Source: Parvularculaceae bacterium
Lineage (GTDB): Bacteria > Pseudomonadota > Alphaproteobacteria > Caulobacterales > Parvularculaceae
NCBI GenBank assembly: GCA_013389125.1
Contig: JACADX010000111.1
Location: 1-9,284 of the forward strand
Reading direction: 5' to 3'
DNA: 9,284 nucleotides
Position 1 is the first letter of the stretch, and each line of letters begins with the position of its first letter. Positions 1-5,104 of this stretch are shown here, piece by piece. The notes below the pieces were generated by a model. It did no database searches. It was not told the DNA's origin and worked only from the letters and a program-made list of their open reading frames with translations. A program made the translations under genes and the position numbers.

Positions 1-279
1 GTCGCGATCATGTTCACGCTTTTCCACGCCGGCGGCGCCGTCGCCGGCGAGAAGGCGAAATTCTGGCTTCCGGTCATCGCCGTCCTGACGCTCGCCGCCT
101 ATATCGCCTTCCGCTGGTCGACGCACAACCGGGGCCAGCACGGGCCGATGACGCCGCTGACCGAAGAACGCGATCACCCGCTCCCCGGCATGCCGGGATT
201 TGAAGGAACGCCGCTTGAAGGACACGAACGGGACAAGCCTGAAGAGCGCGAGCCGGAAAAGGTCGCCGATGGGCGATAG
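1..279 (+). CDS. C-terminal part of an unrecognised small membrane protein (5' end outside window)
   Basis: The reading frame is open from the first base and ends with TAG at 277-279. An ATG occurs at position 10, but the few bases before it contain no ribosome binding site, so the gene probably begins upstream of the window. The visible part has one strong hydrophobic segment, roughly visible residues 21-40 (FWLPVIAVLTLAAYIAF), followed by a basic residue and a hydrophilic tail of about 50 residues. The tail is rich in Pro, Glu, Asp and Arg (for example PLPGMPG and KPEEREPEK). This pattern fits the last transmembrane helix of an inner-membrane protein with a disordered cytoplasmic tail. I do not recognise the family and assign no function. 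It lies on the same strand as the FkbM-type gene, 84 bases upstream of it, so co-transcription is possible but not shown. It could also be a complete 89-residue single-pass protein starting at position 10. Confidence 0.6.
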   Translation, partial: VAIMFTLFHAGGAVAGEKAKFWLPVIAVLTLAAYIAFRWSTHNRGQHGPMTPLTEERDHPLPGMPGFEGTPLEGHERDKPEEREPEKVADGR

Positions 280-350
280 ACCGCTTCCGGTCCGCCGCGC
301 GCGCTCGCGGGTTCGCAGCCTCGCGCGGCGAACGCGATCGCGCGCCGGCG

Positions 351-355
351 GGAGG
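351..355 (+). promoter_or_regulatory. Ribosome binding site of the FkbM-type methyltransferase gene
   Basis: GGAGG is a near-complete Shine-Dalgarno sequence, 8 bases upstream of ATG 364 and 5 bases upstream of the in-frame TTG 361. The spacing decides the start in favour of ATG 364. Confidence 0.65.
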
Positions 356-363
356 ACGCCTTG

Positions 364-1191
364 ATGAGCGGCGCGGCGCGGCGCAGCGAAGAAGGCCTTG
401 CCCGGCTCCGGTCGCAGATGTCGGCGGCGATGGAGCCGCGCGCGCTTACGTCCTTCGGCGTCGCGGACCAGTTCTTCCAGTATCTCAAAAAATCCGGCCG
501 GCTCAGGAACCGGGTGTTCGCCGATATCGGCGCCAATCTCGGCTCGTGGACGCAGCCTTTCGCGATGCGCTACTGGCGCGTTCTCGCCTTCGAGGCCTAC
601 AGCCGCAATTTCGAGGCGCTGTCGAAAAAATTCTCCGGCAGCGACTATGTCGAACTCGTCCGCAAGGCGGTCTGGGACGAAAGCGGCAAGAGCGTCGACT
701 TTTTTTATGACGAAACGCGGCCAGGCATCGGCTCCATCCGCAACAACAGCGAGCATTTCCGCGAGGAAACCCGCGAGACCGTCGAAACGATCACGATCGC
801 CGACGCGCTGGGCGAGGACCTTGAAAAGCTTGAGCTGATCAAGACCGATGTCGAGGGCGCCGAGCTGCAAACGCTCAAGGGCGCCGACCTGCCGCGGTCG
901 CAGCCGAGCGTCATCGTCGCCGAGATTTCAGGGCGAAGCGCCGCTTTCGGATACGGGCCGGACGACCTCGCCGCCTTCATCGCCGGCGCCGGCTATGACG
1001 TTTTTCTCATGATGGCGAAGGCGCGCGAGGACAGTTTCGGCGCCCTCGAGCGCATTCACTTCGCGCCTTACACGACCTGCGTCGGGCGGCCGGCGATCGG
1101 CGCCAATATGGACGCGCTTGGCGTCAGGAAGGACGTCGCAGCCGACTTCGCCGATCTCTTCGGCCGGCATTTTGTCGAATACGGCTATTGA
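364..1191 (+). CDS. FkbM-family SAM-dependent methyltransferase
   Basis: This 275-residue protein has the class I Rossmann methyltransferase pattern of the FkbM family (Methyltransf_21). The SAM-binding motif I is DIGANLG at residues 54-60. An acidic strand end, FEAYSRNF (about 76-83), should contact the SAM ribose. The family hallmark IKTDVEGAE lies at about 159-167, with VIVAEISG following at about 183-190. Known FkbM relatives O-methylate sugars, polyketides or lipids, and I cannot tell the substrate here. No signal peptide or membrane helix is evident, so it should be cytosolic. GGAGG at 351-355 sits 8 bases before ATG 364. An adjacent TTG at 361 would also be in frame, but its spacing is less favourable. 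No glycosyltransferase, polysaccharide or polyketide gene is nearby to suggest a substrate. The hydrolase gene begins 37 bases after its stop, so the two may be co-transcribed. Family assignment is firm and specific function is unknown. Confidence 0.88.
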   Translation: MSGAARRSEEGLARLRSQMSAAMEPRALTSFGVADQFFQYLKKSGRLRNRVFADIGANLGSWTQPFAMRYWRVLAFEAYSRNFEALSKKFSGSDYVELVRKAVWDESGKSVDFFYDETRPGIGSIRNNSEHFREETRETVETITIADALGEDLEKLELIKTDVEGAELQTLKGADLPRSQPSVIVAEISGRSAAFGYGPDDLAAFIAGAGYDVFLMMAKAREDSFGALERIHFAPYTTCVGRPAIGANMDALGVRKDVAADFADLFGRHFVEYGY

Positions 1192-1228
1192 CGATGAAAG
1201 CGCGACGCGGACGGATCGGAATTGCGAC

Positions 1229-2284
1229 ATGACGCAAGACATCATCTTTGAACGCATCGGCGAGTGGGGCGTCGTCACGCTCAATCGCCCTGACGCGCTC
1301 AACGCGCTGACCTTCGACATGGTGAAGCGCATGCGCGCGCGGCTTCTCGAATGGGAAGGCTCCGCCGCGGTGAAGGCGGTCTTCGTGAAGGGAGCGGGCG
1401 AAAAAGCGTTTTCCGCCGGAGCCGACATCCGCAAGCTTCACGACGCCGGCAAGGCGGATCCGGCCGGAGCGAGCGAATTCTTCCGCGAGGAATACCGCCT
1501 CAACGCGCTCATCCATCATTACGTGAAGCCTTATGTCGCGCTCATCGACGGCGTGACGATGGGCGGCGGCGCCGGCCTTTCCGTGCACGGCGATTTCCGG
1601 ATCGCCGGCGACAAGACGCTCTTCGCCATGCCGGAAACCGCGATCGGGCTTTTTCCGGACGTCGGCGGCGGACATTTCCTGCCGCGCCTTCATGACGGCC
1701 TCGGCCTGTATTACGCGCTGACGGGCGCGCGCGCCAAGGCGGCGGACTCAATGGCCGCCGGGATCGCGACGCACTATGTTCCGAGCGGCCAGATCCCGGT
1801 CCTATTTCGGGAGCTCGCAAGCATCTCCTTCGGCTCTCATCCGCATGCGGATATAGAAGCCGTGATCGACGGCTACGCCGGCGACCCCGGCGAAGCGCAT
1901 GTCAATGACATCCGTCCGGCGCTGAAAAGACTTTTCGAGGGGCACCCGACTTTCGACCATTTCTGGGCGGCGCTTCAGGCCGACGGACACGACGTCGCGG
2001 GCGACATTCTGCGCATTCTCGCGCGGATGTCGCCGACGTCCCTGAAGCTGACGTTTGAACAGATGCGGCGCGGCGCAAGGCTCGATTTCGACGAGACCTT
2101 GAAGATGGAGTTCCGGATGGCGCGCCGCGTCATGGAGGGCCGCGATTTCTTTGAGGGCGTGCGCGCCGTCATCATCGACAAGGACAGAAATCCGCGCTGG
2201 AATCCCTTGACCGTCGAAGCGGTCAGCGACGCCGACATCGCGCGTTATTTCGAGCCGCTCGAAGACGACTTGGAGCTCCCGTAA
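1229..2284 (+). CDS. 3-hydroxyisobutyryl-CoA hydrolase (enoyl-CoA hydratase/isomerase family)
   Basis: This 351-residue crotonase-fold protein has the length and motifs of HIBCH rather than of a simple ~260-residue enoyl-CoA hydratase. HIBCH hydrolyses 3-hydroxyisobutyryl-CoA to free 3-hydroxyisobutyrate and CoA in valine degradation, in the cytosol. The oxyanion-hole segments are FSAGADIRKL (61-70) and DGVTMGGGAGLSVHG (108-121). The diagnostic stretch MPETAIGLFPDVGG (134-147) carries the catalytic Glu and Asp eight residues apart (E137 region and D144 region), as in characterised HIBCH. The C-terminal domain ends with the typical IDKDRNPRWNP segment. I chose ATG 1229 because the conserved N-terminal strand (IGEWGVVTLNRPDALNAL) begins just after it. 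The frame is open back to 1118, but that part overlaps the methyltransferase gene and shows no homology. A weak CGGA lies about 8 bases before ATG 1229. No other valine-pathway gene (mmsA, mmsB, acyl-CoA dehydrogenase) is in the window. Its TAA overlaps the ATG of the next gene. A plain enoyl-CoA hydratase is the less likely alternative. Confidence 0.88.
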   Translation: MTQDIIFERIGEWGVVTLNRPDALNALTFDMVKRMRARLLEWEGSAAVKAVFVKGAGEKAFSAGADIRKLHDAGKADPAGASEFFREEYRLNALIHHYVKPYVALIDGVTMGGGAGLSVHGDFRIAGDKTLFAMPETAIGLFPDVGGGHFLPRLHDGLGLYYALTGARAKAADSMAAGIATHYVPSGQIPVLFRELASISFGSHPHADIEAVIDGYAGDPGEAHVNDIRPALKRLFEGHPTFDHFWAALQADGHDVAGDILRILARMSPTSLKLTFEQMRRGARLDFDETLKMEFRMARRVMEGRDFFEGVRAVIIDKDRNPRWNPLTVEAVSDADIARYFEPLEDDLELP

Positions 2285-2697
2285 TGGCCTATTGGCTCTT
2301 GAAGTCGGAACCGAAGGAATTCAGCTGGAGCGATCAGGTAAGACGCGGCGCGAAGGGCGAAGCCTGGTCCGGCGTCCGGAACGCGCAGGCGCGAATCAAT
2401 CTCCGCGCGATGAAGAAGGGCGATCTGGGCTTTTTCTATCATACGGGCGATGAAAAACGCGTCGTCGGCGTCGTCAAGGTGATCCGCGAGGCCTATCCCG
2501 ACCCCAAAGCGCCCGACTGGACGCTTGTCGACGTCGCCGCGGTTGAACCCCTGGCGCGGCCGGTGGCGCTCGCCGAGATCAGGAAGGAGCCGAAGCTCGC
2601 CGAGATGGCGCTCGTCAAGAACACGCGCCTTTCGGTGCAGAAGCTGACCGACGCGGAGTGGAAAGTCGTCCGGCAGATGGGCGGGATGAGGGAATGA
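2284..2697 (+). CDS. EVE domain-containing protein (THYN1-like, PUA-like fold)
   Basis: This 137-residue protein is a stand-alone EVE domain spanning the whole chain. Family signatures are the N-terminal YWLLKSEP (residues 3-10) with FSW just after, WSGVRNAQAR (about 28-37) with NLRAMKKGD following, FFYHTG (about 50-55), and VGVVKVIREAYPDP (about 61-74). EVE domains belong to the PUA/ASCH-like group. Relatives such as human THYN1 and EVE modules of modification-dependent restriction systems bind modified bases in DNA, so a role in recognising modified nucleic acid is plausible. Solitary bacterial copies remain poorly understood. The gene overlaps the hydrolase by one base (TAATG), and GGAG at 2272-2275 lies 8 bases before the start, so translational coupling is likely. 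No nuclease, helicase or DNA methyltransferase is adjacent, so nothing here suggests a restriction system. It converges on the PilZ gene with 20 bases between the stop codons. Confidence 0.9.
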   Translation: MAYWLLKSEPKEFSWSDQVRRGAKGEAWSGVRNAQARINLRAMKKGDLGFFYHTGDEKRVVGVVKVIREAYPDPKAPDWTLVDVAAVEPLARPVALAEIRKEPKLAEMALVKNTRLSVQKLTDAEWKVVRQMGGMRE

Positions 2698-2717
2698 CGA
2701 GCCGCGGCGGCGCCGGA

Positions 2718-3137
2718 TTATTCCGTATCGGGATTGACCGGCTGCGGCTCCGGCGCCGGCTTCGGCCTGGGGGCGATCGCGCGCTTTGCAAACGCCAAAT
2801 TCTGCTCGACGCGAAAGGAAAGGCCTGCGGCGCTGTCGCTCCGCCAGACGACGCGCGCGCGCTTCACCGATCCCGTGACGACCGTTTTCAAGAGCACGAA
2901 TTCCGGAAGGCCCGTCGCGCCGGGAAGCTGCACCCGGGCGCCGTTGTCGCTGACGTCGACGATGATGCAGTCGACTTCAACGCCGCCGGCGACGACGAGG
3001 CGGCCATGGCGATAGACCGCGCGGCGCGGCTCGCGTCGACCGGAGGCCGCGCTAGCGGTTGCCGGCGCCAGGGTGATCGGCCGGGCGGCCGCGATCGCGG
3101 CCAAGCGCTGGGCGATCCTCGCTTCCTGCGGCGTCAT
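2718..3137 (-). CDS. PilZ domain-containing protein (putative c-di-GMP receptor)
   Basis: This small protein (139 residues from the start chosen here) consists almost entirely of one PilZ domain. PilZ domains bind c-di-GMP through an RxxxR motif and a downstream [D/N]xSxxG motif. Here an arginine cluster RREPRRAVYR (about residues 34-43) offers several RxxxR registers, and DVSDNG (61-66) is an exact DxSxxG. Binding is therefore predicted. The N-terminus is Ala-rich and helical, and the C-terminal tail is Pro-rich (PRPKPAPEPQP). No membrane helix or output domain is visible, so it probably acts by binding a partner protein. The frame also has in-frame ATGs at 3158 and 3188. I prefer 3137 because TGGAAAG lies just upstream with about 6 bases of spacing from GGA, while the other two lack a good ribosome site. 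A TATAAA-like element also falls between 3158 and 3188. It is transcribed divergently from the Atm1 gene. No GGDEF or EAL gene is in the window. The family is confident, the exact start is not. Confidence 0.82.
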   Translation of the reverse strand: MTPQEARIAQRLAAIAAARPITLAPATASAASGRREPRRAVYRHGRLVVAGGVEVDCIIVDVSDNGARVQLPGATGLPEFVLLKTVVTGSVKRARVVWRSDSAAGLSFRVEQNLAFAKRAIAPRPKPAPEPQPVNPDTE

Positions 3138-3157
3138 CGGCTTTCCATTTCCCCGCA

Positions 3158-3189
3158 TATGGTTGCAGCCAAGTTTATACACAACCATA
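3158..3189. repeat. 8-bp inverted repeat (operator or hairpin candidate) at the PilZ/Atm1 divergent region
   Basis: TATGGTTG at 3158-3165 and CAACCATA at 3182-3189 are perfect reverse complements separated by 16 bases. Arm centres are 24 bp apart, slightly over two helical turns. The right arm contains the most distal in-frame ATG of the PilZ frame, and the left arm lies at the ATG 3158. If PilZ starts at 3137, the repeat sits over its promoter and leader and could bind a dimeric regulator or form a hairpin in the 5' leader. This is seen in sequence, and its function is inferred. Confidence 0.45.
3174..3179 (-). promoter_or_regulatory. Possible -10 element for the PilZ gene
   Basis: Read on the - strand this is TATAAA, in a locally AT-rich patch within an otherwise very GC-rich window, between the arms of the inverted repeat. 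A transcript starting about 7 bases downstream would leave a leader of roughly 30 bases before ATG 3137. I see no convincing -35 at the expected spacing, so the call is tentative. Confidence 0.25.
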
Positions 3190-3201
3190 GATGGCGACTG
3201 G

Positions 3202-3220
3202 TTAAAGCTTTGTTTCCCAT
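3202..3220 (+). promoter_or_regulatory. CtrA-box-like motif upstream of the Atm1-type exporter
   Basis: The motif reads TTAA (3202-3205), seven bases, then TTTCCCAT (3213-3220). The alphaproteobacterial response regulator CtrA binds TTAA-N7-TTAAC, often followed by CAT. The first half matches exactly, while the second differs at two positions from TTAACCAT. It lies in the divergent region 37 bases before ATG 3257 and about 65 bases upstream of the preferred PilZ start, so it could act on either gene. The match is weak alone. It gains some weight because a very similar motif occurs at 8651-8669. Confidence 0.25.
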
Positions 3221-3245
3221 ATGGCGGCGCGCAAGCGGGGTGAGC

Positions 3246-3251
3246 AGGGGG
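3246..3251 (+). promoter_or_regulatory. Ribosome binding site of the Atm1-type gene
   Basis: AGGGGG ends 5 bases before ATG 3257 and supports that start over the in-frame ATG at 3221, which is preceded only by a pyrimidine-rich stretch. Confidence 0.5.
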
Positions 3252-3256
3252 CCCGC

Positions 3257-5092
3257 ATGAGCGCGTTCAGCGAGACCGCCGCGGCGCCGAATGATTTCGG
3301 CGCGACGCTGGCGCGGATGGCGCGGATTTTATTGCGGCCCGCGCTTGCGAAATGGCGCCCGCGGATGGCCGGCGCCCTTGTCGTGACTCTGGCGTCAAAG
3401 GTCCTTGCGGTCGCCGCGCCCGTTTGGATGGGCGACGGCATCAATCGCGTCGTCGAGGGCGAAGGCGTCGGCGCCGCCGCGCCGTCTTTCATCGGGTTCT
3501 TTCTCCTCTTTGCCGGCGCGCGCTTTCTTTCAAACGGCCTGCCGCAGCTTCGCGACGCCTTCTTCACCCGCGTGACGCAGGACGCCAACCGCGTCATTGC
3601 GGTCGAGGCGTTTGCGCACGCGCAGTCGCAGTCGCTGCAGTTTCACCTGACGCGGCGCGCCGGCGCCGTCAATCGCATCATCGAGCGCGGTGCCGGGGCG
3701 ATGGAGTTTCTGCTGCGCTTCCTCGCTTTCAATATCGGTCCGACGGCGATCGAGCTTGCGCTCGCCGCCGCGGTCATGGCGGCGCTCTATTCATGGAGCC
3801 TCGCGCTCGCGGCGGTCGCGCCCGTCGCCGTCTACACGGTCTTTACGGTCGCAATAACCGAATGGCGCAACAAGCAGCGCCGCGCCATGAACGAAGCCGA
3901 CACCGAGCTTCGCGCCATCACCATGGACACGCTGGCGAATTTCGAGACCGTCAAGGCGTTCGCGGCGGAGGAGCGCGAAGCGTCGCGCTATGACCGCGCG
4001 ATGCAGGCCTACAACGACCGCTTCGTGCGCCAGGCGCAATCGCTGGCCCTTTTGAACGCCGGGCAGGAATTCATCATGACGGCGGGGCTTCTCGCCGCGG
4101 CGCTCATCGCCTCCTTCGCGGTTGAAGGCGGAACGCTGAAGCCGGGCGACATCACCGCCGTCATCTTGATGCTGACGAACATCTATCGGCCGCTCAACAT
4201 CCTCGGCTTCGCCTGGCGCGAAATCAAACAGGGCGCCGTCGATATCGAGAAACTCTTTGATCTTCTCGACCTTTCGCCCGAAGTAAAAGACCGGCCGGGC
4301 GCGCCGAGCCTCGCGCCGTCGAAGGGCTCGATCCGGTTCGAGCGCGTTTCATTCGTTCACGAAGGGCGCGAGGCGGGGCTTGCGGGCGTCGATTTCGACA
4401 TTCCGGGCGGCGCCTTCGTCGGCATTGTCGGCCCCTCGGGCGCCGGGAAATCGACGATTTTGAGGCTGCTCTTCCGTTTTTACGATCCTTCCGCCGGACG
4501 AATTCTGATTGATGGCGTCGACATACGCGACGTGACGCAAAAGAGCCTTCGCGCGGCCTTGGGCCTTGTCCCGCAGGAGGTCGTGCTCTTCAACGACACG
4601 CTCCGCTTCAATCTCGCCTACGCAAGGCCTGACGCGAGCGACGAAGCGATCCTTGAGGCGGCCGCGCGCGCGCAGCTTCGCGCCTTCATCGCCGGCCTTC
4701 CGAAGGGGCTCGACACGAAAGTCGGCGAGCGCGGGCTTAAACTCTCAGGGGGCGAAAAGCAGCGTGTCGGCGTCGCGCGCGCCATTCTCCTCGACCCGGC
4801 GATCCTCATTCTCGACGAGGCGACGTCATCGCTTGACTCGGAGACGGAAAAGGACGTGCAGGCGGCGCTCGCGGAAGCCGCGCGCGGGCGAACGACGATC
4901 GCGGTCGCGCATCGCCTGTCGACGATCGCGCGCGCCGACGTCATCTTTGTCCTTGATGGAGGCCGGATTGTCGAATCCGGGGGCCACGAGGCGCTTCTGG
5001 CGCGCGGCGGGCTTTACGCGGGCCTCTGGCGCCGGCAGACCGCCGACGGGGCGCAGGCTTCAGGGCGCGCCCGCGAGCGGGAGCGCATTTAG
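3257..5092 (+). CDS. atm1: Atm1-type ABC exporter (fused permease and ATPase, ABCB7/HMT1 family)
   Basis: This is a half-transporter of 611 residues that should work as an inner-membrane homodimer. Six membrane helices are predicted at roughly 38-58, 76-93, 152-178, 180-200, 271-289 and 297-318. The ATPase domain has Walker A GPSGAGKST (392-400), signature LSGGEKQR (496-503), Walker B ILILDEA with D520 and catalytic E521, and the switch His at about 552. The permease carries Atm1/ABCB7 signatures: FNIGPTAIEL, ITEWRNKQRR, LLNAGQ and YRPLNILGFAWREIKQ. Residues I recall as glutathione contacts in Novosphingobium NaAtm1 are all present at a constant offset: Y193, R204, R208, N267, Q270 and R321. 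The likely substrates are glutathione derivatives, including GSSG and metal-glutathione complexes. ATG 3257 is preferred because AGGGGG (3246-3251) precedes it. An in-frame ATG at 3221 lacks a ribosome site. It is divergent from PilZ and converges on the kinase gene. No sign of degradation. Confidence 0.92.
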   Translation: MSAFSETAAAPNDFGATLARMARILLRPALAKWRPRMAGALVVTLASKVLAVAAPVWMGDGINRVVEGEGVGAAAPSFIGFFLLFAGARFLSNGLPQLRDAFFTRVTQDANRVIAVEAFAHAQSQSLQFHLTRRAGAVNRIIERGAGAMEFLLRFLAFNIGPTAIELALAAAVMAALYSWSLALAAVAPVAVYTVFTVAITEWRNKQRRAMNEADTELRAITMDTLANFETVKAFAAEEREASRYDRAMQAYNDRFVRQAQSLALLNAGQEFIMTAGLLAAALIASFAVEGGTLKPGDITAVILMLTNIYRPLNILGFAWREIKQGAVDIEKLFDLLDLSPEVKDRPGAPSLAPSKGSIRFERVSFVHEGREAGLAGVDFDIPGGAFVGIVGPSGAGKSTILRLLFRFYDPSAGRILIDGVDIRDVTQKSLRAALGLVPQEVVLFNDTLRFNLAYARPDASDEAILEAAARAQLRAFIAGLPKGLDTKVGERGLKLSGGEKQRVGVARAILLDPAILILDEATSSLDSETEKDVQAALAEAARGRTTIAVAHRLSTIARADVIFVLDGGRIVESGGHEALLARGGLYAGLWRRQTADGAQASGRARERERI

Positions 5093-5104
5093 ATCGTATA
5101 CGGA

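Noticed and set aside
311..333. Inverted repeat GTTCGC/GCGAAC as a terminator of the first gene
   Set aside because: Six-base arms around an 11-base loop with no T tract. Such pairs are common in GC-rich spacers.
1118..1228. N-terminal extension of the hydrolase frame back to 1118
   Set aside because: It overlaps the 3' end of the methyltransferase gene, lacks crotonase-family similarity and adds residues before the conserved first strand. ATG 1229 fits the family length.
2698..2717. GC-rich spacer between the EVE and PilZ stops as a bidirectional terminator
   Set aside because: It holds only short palindromes (CCGCGG, GGCGCC), with no stable stem-loop and no T tract on either side.
3008..3020. 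13-base repeat GGCGATAGACCGC, also found near 272-284
   Set aside because: A shared 13-mer is about what chance predicts in a 9-kb window, and the contexts are unrelated.
3221..3256. Upstream in-frame ATG for the Atm1 gene
   Set aside because: No ribosome site precedes it, while AGGGGG precedes ATG 3257. The extra 12 residues are basic and unlike the family N-terminus.
2658..3260. A 200-codon + strand frame across the PilZ gene and promoter region
   Set aside because: It is a low-complexity Arg/Ala/Asp-rich translation antisense to the PilZ domain, with no recognisable domain and no ribosome site. It also covers the AT-rich promoter region.
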